Shown here: one piece after another, positions 8,073-15,444 of the stretch
Layout of the letters: each line of letters begins with the position of its first letter
Position numbering within the stretch: the first letter of the stretch is position 1
Source: Chitinophagaceae bacterium
Lineage (GTDB): Bacteria > Bacteroidota > Bacteroidia > Chitinophagales > Chitinophagaceae
NCBI GenBank assembly: GCA_004173355.1
Contig: SEAD01000033.1
Coordinates: 1 to 37,950 of the forward strand
Direction of reading: 5' to 3'
Length of the DNA stretch: 37,950 nucleotides
Position numbers and translations under genes: made by a program
Notes under the pieces: model-generated
What the model saw: the letters and a program-made list of their open reading frames with translations, nothing else
What the model was told of the DNA's origin: nothing
The model's database searches: none

Positions 8073-9044
8073 TTATCGTTGCAGGTAAGTGCCGCCCAGT
8101 ATGGATCCCGGGGCAAATGCCTTATCAAGCGCGTCGAGTTCATCCGGGGTAAAACGGATCTCCATCGCTTCGAGGTTTTCTGTCAGTCTTGATCGACGTG
8201 CCATCGATACCAGCGGCATGATATGATCGCCCTTTGCATTGACCCATGCAATTGCTGCCTGTGTGGGTGTGACGCCTTTCGCGCTGGCGATCTGTTTCAG
8301 TGTTTCCACTTTTTGCAGGTTCTTCACCAGGTTATCGCCCTGGAATCGCGGAAAGTGCAACTGGTATGAATCCGCAGGTAATGGCGCAGTCATATTTCCC
8401 GAAAGCAAACCTTCCGCGGTGTTAGCAAAAGCCACCACCCCGATACCAAGTTCTTTTGCGGCTGGCAGCAGGTCCGCTTCAATCTGCCGGTCGGCGAGTG
8501 AATAACCAATTTCCAGTGCGGACACGGGATGGATTGTATGCGCCCGGCGTAGCTGATCGGGTGTCACTTCCGATACGCCGAGCTGGCGGACCTTCCCCTC
8601 TTTGATAAGGTCTGCTACTGTCCCGATGATGTCCTCGAGCGGAACGGAATTATCCATCCGGCTCGGCTGGTACAGATCGATGTAATCCACACCCAGTCGC
8701 ACCAGTGAATAACTCACGAAGTTTTTGATGGAGCTGGGACGTAGGTCCATCCCGATCCATGCGCCATTGTAAAAGATCGCCCCGAATTTGACACTGATGA
8801 AAGCCTTGTCCCTGCGGTCTTTCACCGCCCTGCCCACCAGCATTTCATTGTGCCCGGCACCATAGAAGTCGCCCGTGTTGAGGAAATTAACACCATGGTC
8901 GAGTGCCGCATGGATGGTGGCAATACTTTCGTTTTCATCCGGCCATGTACTGCCCCAGATCGAAGACATCCGCATACAGCCGAATCCGAGTTTGGAAACC
9001 TGTGGTCCGTTAGCTCCGAGTTGTATTTTGTTGATTGCTGACAT
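8073..9044 (-). CDS. aldo/keto reductase
   Basis: NADPH-dependent aldehyde/ketone reductase, 323 aa when started at ATG 9044 (MSAINKIQLG). An upstream ATG at 9104 gives a 20-residue leader unlike the family. Family signatures are LGFGCMRMSS, DHGVNFLNTGDFYGAGHNEMLVGRAVK (catalytic Asp and Tyr; about 46-72), SVKFG with the catalytic Lys, and the C-terminal NADP-binding region MPLVSMARRSRLTENLEAM. The His of the usual tetrad aligns in a QPSR stretch (YIDLYQPSRMD) where many homologues have YQHR or YLHR, so the catalytic His appears replaced by Pro/Ser. It is first gene of a minus-strand set with AraC and SGNH genes, and probably detoxifies carbonyl compounds. Confidence 0.92.
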   Translation of the reverse strand: MSAINKIQLGANGPQVSKLGFGCMRMSSIWGSTWPDENESIATIHAALDHGVNFLNTGDFYGAGHNEMLVGRAVKDRRDKAFISVKFGAIFYNGAWIGMDLRPSSIKNFVSYSLVRLGVDYIDLYQPSRMDNSVPLEDIIGTVADLIKEGKVRQLGVSEVTPDQLRRAHTIHPVSALEIGYSLADRQIEADLLPAAKELGIGVVAFANTAEGLLSGNMTAPLPADSYQLHFPRFQGDNLVKNLQKVETLKQIASAKGVTPTQAAIAWVNAKGDHIMPLVSMARRSRLTENLEAMEIRFTPDELDALDKAFAPGSILGGTYLQR

Positions 9045-9149
9045 ATTGTTTGTTTCTGCAAAGGAACAACAATAGACAGTGGGGTAGTTGCCTGTATAGC
9101 TCAACCTTGTTGTGTGTGTGGCTCAGGGGATCTTTTCCAACCGGCGGCT

Positions 9150-9254
9150 TCAGGCATCGGGCCATTGCTGGATGATGATCCCGACCTGGTCATCCTTGAG
9201 TGCAAACTCACGCGCGGTCCAGGGGCGGACGGTGATCCGGTTTTCAGTAACCAT
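9150..9254 (-). CDS. 34-codon ORF coupled to the DHFR-like gene
   Basis: A short ORF (MVTENRITVRPWTAREF..., ending QQWPDA) whose ATG shares its A with the TAA stop of the preceding gene (TAATG), the usual geometry for translational re-initiation. It contains several Arg and Trp residues and no hydrophobic segment. I do not recognise it. It may be a genuine small protein or the relic of a C-terminal domain. It has no homology assignment and is supported only by geometry and an uninterrupted frame. Confidence 0.35.
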   Translation of the reverse strand: MVTENRITVRPWTAREFALKDDQVGIIIQQWPDA

Positions 9255-9808
9255 TATTTCGCGCGTCGGTATCGCATCGCTACCGCACCGGATCCGAATG
9301 TCCGGTTTTCAACCAGTTTCAATTGCAGCGCTTGGAGAGCAGCCTCGGGCAACCGCCTTCCTTCCCCGACCAGTAATGGCTGGATCACAAAACAAAACTC
9401 ATCCACGAGGTCAAGTGCAATGAGTTGTGAAGGGAGGTCTACACCACCGGTGAGTATTGCTTTGCCTTCCCGGTTTTTCAATTTTTGTATTTCTTCACGA
9501 AGTTCACCGGACAACACGTGCGTCTTTGGATCCGGGTTGTCCCCGAGCGTTCTGGAGAAAACAATTATTTCCCTTACCGCTTCGAAGGCTTTTGCAAACT
9601 CATTTGATGAGGCATCATCCCCCGGATGTTTTGCGAGGTCCGGCCAGTACGGCACCATCAGCTCGTAGGTCTTTCGTCCGTACAGGAACGTGTCACTCTC
9701 GTGTAAAAGGTCCCTGTGATAGTTGTGCAGTTCTTCATCGGGTTGACCTTTTGTATGATCGCAGCATCCATCGGCAGTCAGGTTGATCGCATAGATTAAC
9801 GGGCGCAT
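9254..9808 (-). CDS. RibD C-terminal/DHFR-like reductase family protein
   Basis: 184-aa cytoplasmic protein of the dihydrofolate-reductase-like superfamily (RibD C-terminal domain type). It begins with the strand RPLIYAINLTADG, followed by FLYGRKTYELMVPYW (about 42-56), EIIVFSRTL, AILTGGVDLPSQLIALDLVDEF (NADPH-binding Gly pair; about 119-140) and the closing IQPLLVGEGRRL. Standalone members of this family are common in Bacteroidota and their substrates are mostly unknown; they are not the riboflavin enzyme itself, because no deaminase domain or rib genes are near. It sits 30 bp downstream of the DinB-like gene on the same strand and its stop overlaps a 34-codon ORF. Confidence 0.85.
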   Translation of the reverse strand: MRPLIYAINLTADGCCDHTKGQPDEELHNYHRDLLHESDTFLYGRKTYELMVPYWPDLAKHPGDDASSNEFAKAFEAVREIIVFSRTLGDNPDPKTHVLSGELREEIQKLKNREGKAILTGGVDLPSQLIALDLVDEFCFVIQPLLVGEGRRLPEAALQALQLKLVENRTFGSGAVAMRYRRAK

Positions 9809-9838
9809 AGGGCGGGTTTGTAGACAGGAATTACTGCA

Positions 9839-10528
9839 TTATTTGGGGTATCCCGCACTAGCCTTTACCTCTTCGATCTGTTGGGTATGACGCTGGCTGT
9901 GCGCGGCCACCAGCAGGATAAACTGGTAAGTGTCAAATGTACCCAGCGGAAGTTCCAGCACATGGTTACGCAGGTCTGCATCGGTTTTCTCTACGAAAGC
10001 GATATGTTGTCCGCGGGCTTCATTGAATCCGGCGAGCGCGTCAGGTGCTGTTTTGTAAGTCGAGTTTTTTGGTTCCAATGCTGCGAAAGTGGTGTTACGG
10101 CGCGAGCGGTCCTCGACTGCCGTTACCAGCGCGGTGTCACTCATGGCAATGGCGGATCGTTTGGCTGGATTGGCCGGCTGCTTCAAACCTGTTTCCACCA
10201 TCGTCCAGAGTGTGGTCTCCGATGCAGCGATATGCTGTACACATTCCTGGATGCTCCAGCGATCGGGTGCCGGTTTGAACGCGAGCTGCGCAGGTGTCAG
10301 GTCTTTGATAGCGGTTGCCACTCCCGCACCGCTCGAACGTAAAAGCATAATTGCCTTTTCCCGTTCATCCGCTGTAAGTGTTTTTGGTGCGGATGTATCA
10401 GGCGATATGATTGAAGGAACAGGCTCATTGGCAGGCTGCAGTCCGTTTAATTGAGCGGTGATGGCCGTGCCTGAGAGCAGGATGGCAGCCGAAAAACAGA
10501 TCTTTATATAACCAGTTAACTTTTGCAT
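9839..10528 (-). CDS. exported DinB-like protein
   Basis: 229 aa from ATG 10528 (MQKLTGYIK). The open frame continues 73 codons upstream, but that part is the 22-bp tandem repeat read as protein and is not coding. A signal peptide (1-27, ending AITAQL) precedes a four-helix DinB/YfiT-like domain. It begins ERE KAIMLLRSSGAGV, then shows the three metal-binding histidine positions in QECVQHIAASE, RGQHIAFVEK and LLVAAHSQRHTQQI. DinB-like enzymes are usually cytoplasmic thiol-dependent transferases, so an exported version is less usual though common in this phylum. A TAnnTTTG box lies just upstream, with the repeat array behind it. It appears to be first gene of a unit with the DHFR-like reductase. 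Confidence 0.87.
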   Translation of the reverse strand: MQKLTGYIKICFSAAILLSGTAITAQLNGLQPANEPVPSIISPDTSAPKTLTADEREKAIMLLRSSGAGVATAIKDLTPAQLAFKPAPDRWSIQECVQHIAASETTLWTMVETGLKQPANPAKRSAIAMSDTALVTAVEDRSRRNTTFAALEPKNSTYKTAPDALAGFNEARGQHIAFVEKTDADLRNHVLELPLGTFDTYQFILLVAAHSQRHTQQIEEVKASAGYPK

Positions 10529-10546
10529 ACAGGTAGATTTATGAAC

Positions 10547-10554
10547 CAAATCTA
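10547..10554 (-). promoter_or_regulatory. -7 box TAGATTTG of the DinB-like gene
   Basis: Full match to the Bacteroidota -7 element TAnnTTTG, 18 bp upstream of the ATG. No TTTG is found 19 bp further upstream; the tandem repeat array begins about 28 bp upstream instead. Confidence 0.55.
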
Positions 10555-10582
10555 ACTTTCCTTTAAGAACCAGGCGGGGTGT

Positions 10583-10758
10583 GTACCGGACAATCTGTGG
10601 GGCTGGTCCGGACAATCTTTGAGGGCGGTCCGGATAGTCTGTGGGGCTGGTCCGGGCAATCGGTGAGGGCGGTCCGGATAGTCTGTGAAGCCGGTCCGGA
10701 CAATCGGTGTAGCCGGTTCCGACAATCTGTGCAGCTGGTCCTGACAATCATCTGCAGG
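10583..10758. repeat. eight tandem 22-bp repeats
   Basis: Exact 22-bp period: the CCGGA core or its variants start at 10586, 10608, 10630, 10652, 10674, 10696, 10718 and 10740. The core reads GGTCCGGACAATCTGTG followed by a variable five bases. Units 2-3 and 4-5 form two nearly identical 44-bp dimers (three differences), so the array grew by duplicating a dimer. The outermost right units are the most diverged. Twenty-two is not a multiple of three, so all frames stay open across it, which produces spurious ORFs rich in PDRLHRLSG. It fills the gap between the serine hydrolase stop and the DinB promoter. Confidence 0.95.
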
Positions 10759-10766
10759 GGTTTCAC

Positions 10767-12548
10767 TCAGTCTGTCAGTTGAAGTGTGTTTTTCGCCCTG
10801 TCGATAAGCGATCCGTCCAATTCATTTTTCCGGAAACCTTCAAAGTCACGCTTTAAAGTTTCTCTCAGCCCTTTTCCGTCTTTATCGGAGCTGAGGTATT
10901 GCCTGTATAGATCCATTGCTTTGGGAAAATCATTCGAAAACAAACAGGCATGTGCCAGATTTTTCAGTAGTGTTGAGTCTGCTGCATCATGCTCGAATCC
11001 TTTTGATAAAAACAGTCTCGCCTTTTCAAAACGTTTTGTCTCCAGCAGGTGCCACCCGTAAGCGCTCCACTGACCGCGCTTTACCTGGAGAGTGTCCAAA
11101 AGCGTCACCCGTTGTGCAGGAGGTAAATCCTTTCCGTTGAACTTTCTGCTTATTCCGCTTACATTTCTGTTTGCTGCAAACACAAAAGTCTTCACACCGC
11201 GGAATTCAATATTGCGGAATTCATTTGGCGAGGTAAAATACATCTGCGCTGAATAACCATCTATCCAATAGTATAACCCGTCTTTTTCTTTTTTTACTTC
11301 CGCGAAAATGCCGTCCGTGATATAATCGCCGGTATATTTTTCCAGGAGTGTGTCGTGTACCGGCACCGTGCTGACCTGTTCCGGCTTTGCAAACCCCGGC
11401 CAGTCGTATACTGCTGCTACACTGTTGAGCAACTCCAGCAGGACATAACCATCATCCGAGTTGGCAAATAACGCGATACCTTTTCCATTGGTGAGGCCGG
11501 CAAGGAAGTAACCCGTGAATCCTTCATTGCTGGCGGAATGCACAAAATATTTCTCACCGTTCCTGACCTGCAGGAATGTACCCATTGCAGCATCCCTGTT
11601 TTCATAAGGCGTCACATGCAGTTTCACCATGTCCTGATTCAGGACCCTGGCTGATTTCCCCTGATAGGCCAGTTGCATTTCAACCAGGTATCCGGCAATA
11701 TCAGTCGGAGTAGTCCATAAGCCCGCAGCAGCCTTTTCCGGGTAAACAAAATACTTACCTGCCACTTCGCTGCCATCCGCTTTATAACCGGTAGCGAGAT
11801 GTTCCTGCCGGCCCGCCGGAGGCTGGTTGTAAAAACTATTTTTCATACCCAGGGGCCTGAGCACATTTTCCGCCATGTATGTTTCATACGATTGTTTAGT
11901 GATATCGGTCATGATTAACTGGGAAATAGTGATACCTCCACCCGAATACACTGATTCTTTACCCGGTTCGGCAAATGACCGGATGGCTTCAGTATTGGCC
12001 GGGGGCTGGCCATCAAGGATCTGCGGAATGGTTGGCAGGGCGCTGTCGCGGTGATAACCCGGGAACCCGTGGCCCGAGAGACCGGCGGTATGGCTGAGTA
12101 ACCGGGCGGTATTGATCTTTTTACCGTGGGATACGGTATCATAGGGGAATTTCCAGGAGACCAGGTATTGGTTGATATCCTGGTAAAGGTCCAGTTTCCC
12201 GTCCTGCGCCAGTTTCAGGATGCCCACGGCATTGATCGACTTACTGATCGATCCCGGTTCAAACAGGGTATTGGGACTGACTTTCCGATTTTCTTTTTTA
12301 TCCGCAAACCCATATCCTTTTGCCCACACCAGCTGGTAGTTATCAATCACGGCCACGCTGATTCCCTGCACATTGTATTTTTTCATTCGTTCACTGATGG
12401 TATAAGTCTTACCGTCGATAATCAGCCCTTCCGACAGGGTATTCTCTACCCGGGCGATCTGTTCCTGAACCTCTTTGGAGTAGGAAACCTGTGCAGTAAC
12501 GGCGGTGAACCAGTGCAGGAGAAGCAGGGCGAAGCTGATTTTTTTCAT
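10767..12548 (-). CDS. exported serine hydrolase, beta-lactamase/class C PBP fold
   Basis: 593 aa with signal peptide (1-19, AVTAQ). The beta-lactamase-like domain (about 35-385) carries SxxK as S100-I-S-K103 in FEPGSISKSINAVG, the second motif as YSG at 201-203 (Tyr kept, usual Asn replaced by Gly), and a third HSASNEG (337-343) in place of HTG/KTG. A C-terminal part (about 400-590) has a lipocalin-like stretch (LEKYTGDYITDG...) and a TPR-like helical pair (KRFEKARLFLSKGFEHDAAD). Members act as esterases, D-aminopeptidases or peptidases in the periplasm; true beta-lactamase activity is unlikely. It is divergent from a membrane regulator and has an unusual promoter 6 bp from its ATG. Confidence 0.93.
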   Translation of the reverse strand: MKKISFALLLLHWFTAVTAQVSYSKEVQEQIARVENTLSEGLIIDGKTYTISERMKKYNVQGISVAVIDNYQLVWAKGYGFADKKENRKVSPNTLFEPGSISKSINAVGILKLAQDGKLDLYQDINQYLVSWKFPYDTVSHGKKINTARLLSHTAGLSGHGFPGYHRDSALPTIPQILDGQPPANTEAIRSFAEPGKESVYSGGGITISQLIMTDITKQSYETYMAENVLRPLGMKNSFYNQPPAGRQEHLATGYKADGSEVAGKYFVYPEKAAAGLWTTPTDIAGYLVEMQLAYQGKSARVLNQDMVKLHVTPYENRDAAMGTFLQVRNGEKYFVHSASNEGFTGYFLAGLTNGKGIALFANSDDGYVLLELLNSVAAVYDWPGFAKPEQVSTVPVHDTLLEKYTGDYITDGIFAEVKKEKDGLYYWIDGYSAQMYFTSPNEFRNIEFRGVKTFVFAANRNVSGISRKFNGKDLPPAQRVTLLDTLQVKRGQWSAYGWHLLETKRFEKARLFLSKGFEHDAADSTLLKNLAHACLFSNDFPKAMDLYRQYLSSDKDGKGLRETLKRDFEGFRKNELDGSLIDRAKNTLQLTD

Positions 12549-12553
12549 ATTGA

Positions 12554-12561
12554 CAAACCTA
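12554..12561 (-). promoter_or_regulatory. -7 box TAGGTTTG of the serine hydrolase gene
   Basis: Full TAnnTTTG match ending 5 bp before the ATG, so the transcript would be leaderless or nearly so. No TTTG is present 19 bp upstream. Four GTAAA repeats sit about 24-60 bp further upstream, a position suited to an activator that replaces the missing -33 contact. Confidence 0.5.
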
Positions 12562-12584
12562 TTCGTTATCCCCTGCGCGCGCCC

Positions 12585-12620
12585 GTAAAACGTGTAAAAT
12601 GGTTGTAAAAGAGTGTAAAT
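12585..12620. promoter_or_regulatory. four helically phased GTAAA(A/T) repeats
   Basis: GTAAAA at 12585, 12594 and 12605 and GTAAAT at 12615, spaced 9, 11 and 10 bp, so all face the same side of the helix. OmpR-type winged-helix proteins bind direct repeats with about 10-bp pitch. The array lies between the winged-helix regulator gene and the divergent serine hydrolase gene and is a likely binding site for that regulator. Confidence 0.6.
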
Positions 12621-12670
12621 GCAGTTAACAATCGGTTTACCTTAGCGTTCTAAGACCAGGAATTCCATTT

Positions 12671-13588
12671 ATGAAACGTCTTTACCTCCCTTTGCTCGCC
12701 TTACTCGCTACCGCAGTGATTGTGTTTGCCATGGCATTTGTTTCCAGGGAAAATGGAAAGCCTGACAAACACCTGGAGATTGTCATGCGGAATATCGGGC
12801 ACCAGCTGCTGCTACATTCCGGTGATTCCAGCTCCCGGGTCATGCCGGTAAAGATGGTCGATGATAACACGTTCCGCATTTCCTTTGAAACCAGTTTCGG
12901 ATTTACACCTGATACCCTGATGAGCCTCGTGCACCAGCAGCTGGCCAATACCGAGAGGAAAGGGAATTATATGGTCGGTGTATATGACTGTTCGAAGAAC
13001 CAGACGGTGTTTGCCTATGAAATGAATACAGCGAGCGGCGACCTGACACCATGTCGCGGGCGAAAACTGAAAAAAGATTGTTACGTAGTAGAAATTTCTT
13101 TCCCGGGAACAAATTCATTTAATTATGCTTGGCTGTTGGCTGGTTTAGTACCGCTTGCTTTGATTGTGTTTTATATGAATCGCAGGAAAGCCAGGCCGGA
13201 GGTAGCAGCTGAGACGGTTTATGAAGATGAAGCGGAGGCGCCTGCACCTGCGACCGGGGAGACCGCACCCGAGACCTCAACGTATATCCCCGTTGGAGCG
13301 CTTTTGTTTTCTGACTCCGAAGGCACGCTGGCCTTTAACGGGCAAAACATAGAATTATCAGCCAAGGAAATCAAGGCAATGCGCCTCTTTGCCTCCAATC
13401 TGAACCAAGTGGTGGGCCGCGATCTGTTGATGAAAGAGATCTGGGAAGATGAAGGGGTGGTGGTGATTACCCGGAATGTGGATGTGCTGATCTCCAAACT
13501 GAGGAAGAAGCTGGGTGTGGATCCCTCGCTTCGGATCGTGAACGTACATGGTAAGGGGTATAAACTGGCAACTGGATCGAAGCTGTGA
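12671..13588 (+). CDS. membrane-spanning one-component winged-helix regulator
   Basis: 305 aa. TM helix 1 (about 5-24) may double as a signal anchor; a periplasmic domain (25-151) with Cys107, Cys128 and Cys137 follows; TM helix 2 is 153-169 (WLLAGLVPLALIVFYM). After an acidic, Pro/Ala-rich linker (175-205) comes an OmpR/PhoB-type winged helix (about 208-300) with LSAKEIKAMRLFASNLNQVVGRDLLMKEIWEDE, RNVDVLISKLRKKLG and VHGKGYKL. There is no kinase or receiver domain, so an envelope signal would pass directly to DNA as in ToxR or CadC, but with the DNA-binding domain at the C-terminus. It is divergent from the exported serine hydrolase, with phased repeats between them. Confidence 0.88.
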   Translation: MKRLYLPLLALLATAVIVFAMAFVSRENGKPDKHLEIVMRNIGHQLLLHSGDSSSRVMPVKMVDDNTFRISFETSFGFTPDTLMSLVHQQLANTERKGNYMVGVYDCSKNQTVFAYEMNTASGDLTPCRGRKLKKDCYVVEISFPGTNSFNYAWLLAGLVPLALIVFYMNRRKARPEVAAETVYEDEAEAPAPATGETAPETSTYIPVGALLFSDSEGTLAFNGQNIELSAKEIKAMRLFASNLNQVVGRDLLMKEIWEDEGVVVITRNVDVLISKLRKKLGVDPSLRIVNVHGKGYKLATGSKL

Positions 13589-13621
13589 TGGCTTTCCCGG
13601 GATGTCAATAAAAAAATAACA

Positions 13622-14512
13622 ATGAATAATATTTTAGTAGCGGGTGCTACCGGGAATTTAGGCAACAGGATTTGCAGGGAACTGGTTGGCCGGGGTGCGA
13701 ATGTGACAGCGATTGTGCGCCCGTCTACCGATGCCGGTAAACTGGACGCACTGAAAGAACTCGGGGTGCAGGTGGTAGAAGCCGACCTGGCGAGTAAAGA
13801 AGCGATTACGGCCGCATGTGCAGGTATTGATTGTGTTGTGTCAGCACTGGCCGGTTTGCGTGAGGTGATAATTGATATACAGAAAAATATCCTGGATGGC
13901 GCAATAGCTGCCGGAGTTCAACGATTTATCCCGTCTGACTTTTGCACGGACTACACCGCGTTGTTGCCGGGTATGAACAGGAACTTTGATTTGCGGAGGG
14001 AGTTCAGGGAGTATCTCGACAGTACAGTAATTAAATCCAGTTCGGTGTTTAATGGGGCGTTTGCAGATATCCTGCAATACAATACCCCGGTACTTAATCT
14101 TAAAGACAAAAGTGTCGGATACTGGGGTGAAAAGGCAGGATGGAAACTGGATTTCACTACTATGGATAATACCGCCGCGTTTACGGCGGAAGTAGCCCTT
14201 GATGCCGATGCCCCCCGCGACCTGCAGATAGCCAGTTTCCAGGTCAGTCCTGATGATATCCAGGAACTGGTGAAAAAGGCAACCGACCAGACGTTCAGCC
14301 TGCAGCGGCTCTCAGGTCTTGAAGATTTTGCGTTGTACCTCAAAAAACAAAGGGCCGAAAACCCGGCAGGCGAAAATGAATTGTATGCCAGATGGCAGCA
14401 GGGTCAGTATATGTATTCAATGTTTACCACGCATCATGATAAACTGGCCAATGACAGGTATGACAGTGTGCAGTGGACAGGTGCATTGGAGTTTATAAAA
14501 ACGGTTGTATAG
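13622..14512 (+). CDS. NmrA/isoflavone-reductase-like NAD(P)-binding protein
   Basis: 296-aa atypical short-chain dehydrogenase. The Rossmann motif GATGNLG (8-14) opens the protein, followed by VTAIVRPSTDAGKLDALKELGVQVVEADL, which places a basic residue for NADP binding at the end of strand 2. FIPSDFCTDY (about 101-110) is the position equivalent to the FGxD/PSEFG region of NmrA and phenylcoumaran benzylic ether reductases. Many relatives reduce aromatic alcohols or sense the NADP redox state. It starts 33 bp after the winged-helix regulator and is followed 43 bp later by an AraC gene, all in the same direction. The substrate is unknown. Confidence 0.88.
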   Translation: MNNILVAGATGNLGNRICRELVGRGANVTAIVRPSTDAGKLDALKELGVQVVEADLASKEAITAACAGIDCVVSALAGLREVIIDIQKNILDGAIAAGVQRFIPSDFCTDYTALLPGMNRNFDLRREFREYLDSTVIKSSSVFNGAFADILQYNTPVLNLKDKSVGYWGEKAGWKLDFTTMDNTAAFTAEVALDADAPRDLQIASFQVSPDDIQELVKKATDQTFSLQRLSGLEDFALYLKKQRAENPAGENELYARWQQGQYMYSMFTTHHDKLANDRYDSVQWTGALEFIKTVV

Positions 14513-14555
14513 TTTCCAGCCCGGAAATTTTACACGAAATAGATTAAATTGAATA

Positions 14556-15380
14556 ATGGAAGATTTGGACCCTGGATACCGGAGTTTCAGTAAGCCTGTC
14601 CCGCCGGCATACGAGGCTGTCTTTACCCATTTTTATTTCGCGGTGAATGGAACTGCTGCTGACATCCGGCGCACATTTGTGCCTTCTTTCCAGACAATCC
14701 TCCTGTTTAGTTTTGGTGTGGTGCCTCAGGTCCGTTCCCAGGACGGTACAGTAATCGCAGTTGAGAAATGCCTGGTGCTGGGGCCCGTTCGCCGCGCCTT
14801 TGACTATACCCTGCCTCCCGGTTCGGAAATACTCGTGGTCAATTTCAGGGATGACGCATTCTATCGGTTTTTTGGCCAGGTTCCCAGGGCTGGCCAGGAT
14901 CCGGTTGACCCCGATTCATTGTTTGGGGAGAATTGTTTTACCGACCTCTGGTCAAGATTGAAAGCCTGTCGGGAAGACGAAGAACGAATCGCGCTGATCG
15001 TTGACTTTACCAGTCCGTATATCCGTGCGCGTGAGTTGGTTCCCTCGATGCTGCTGCATCATGCAGGGGCGGTCGCTGATCCGGTAAAAATGGTGGCAGG
15101 GGAAACCGGCCAGAGCGTGCGCAATATCCAGTTGCAGCAACGCAAAGTATTTGGGTACAGCAATAAGGAGATCACAAGATACCAGCGTTTCCTGAAGGCG
15201 GTGGAAATGGTGTCGCAGTTACCTGTGCAAAACGCAAAGACCGATTGGTTTGAGGTGATTGAGCAATGCGGGTATTATGACCAGAGTCACCTGATTGCGG
15301 ACTTCCAGCACTATCTGTCGCTGTCACCCTCAAAATTTCTTGCTTTCCAGGAGCAGATCTGCCAGGCCACACCCGCCTGA
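14556..15380 (+). CDS. AraC-family regulator (DUF6597-like sensor domain)
   Basis: 274 aa. The N-terminal half (about 15-120) resembles the DUF6597-type beta domain found with AraC DNA-binding domains: it contains FSKPVPPAYEAVFTHFYFAVNG and PGSEILVVNFRDDAFYRFFGQ. The C-terminal half has a helical domain with NIQLQQRKVFGYSNKEITRYQRFLKAV and the second HTH GYYDQSHLIADFQHYLSLSPSKFLAF. It is clearly different from the two AraC genes further right, which resemble each other. It sits between the NmrA-like and quinone-reductase genes, its likely targets. Start ATG is preceded by an A/T-rich leader without a Shine-Dalgarno match, usual for this phylum. Confidence 0.9.
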   Translation: MEDLDPGYRSFSKPVPPAYEAVFTHFYFAVNGTAADIRRTFVPSFQTILLFSFGVVPQVRSQDGTVIAVEKCLVLGPVRRAFDYTLPPGSEILVVNFRDDAFYRFFGQVPRAGQDPVDPDSLFGENCFTDLWSRLKACREDEERIALIVDFTSPYIRARELVPSMLLHHAGAVADPVKMVAGETGQSVRNIQLQQRKVFGYSNKEITRYQRFLKAVEMVSQLPVQNAKTDWFEVIEQCGYYDQSHLIADFQHYLSLSPSKFLAFQEQICQATPA

Positions 15381-15414
15381 TTTCGTTTTCTTACAATTTC
15401 CCCGGGACGCCGCG

Positions 15415-15444
15415 GGTTACTTTTAAATAATTAAAAAAGTAACC
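15415..15444. promoter_or_regulatory. perfect inverted repeat abutting the quinone-reductase start codon
   Basis: GGTTACTTTT (15415-15424) and AAAAGTAACC (15435-15444) are exact reverse complements separated by a 10-bp A/T centre. The right arm ends at the base before ATG 15445. Binding would block transcription or start. Sites of this GTTACTTTT type suit a winged-helix dimer of the HxlR or MarR class, many of which control quinone reductases; no such gene is in the window. Confidence 0.65.

Noticed and set aside
10583-10758. CRISPR array.
   Set aside because: Repeat units are directly adjacent with no unique spacers, and no cas genes are present.
10529-10782. Long frames on both strands across the 22-bp repeats (PDRLHRLSG-type translations), including the N-terminal extension of the DinB-like gene.
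   Set aside because: The repeat is 22 bp, so the sequence cycles through all three frames without a stop. The translations are artefacts; the DinB-like protein has its own signal peptide start at 10528.
10767-12548. Class C beta-lactamase giving drug resistance.
   Set aside because: The fold and SxxK are present, but the second motif is YSG and the third is HSASNEG, and the extra C-terminal domain resembles esterase/peptidase relatives; resistance is not supported.
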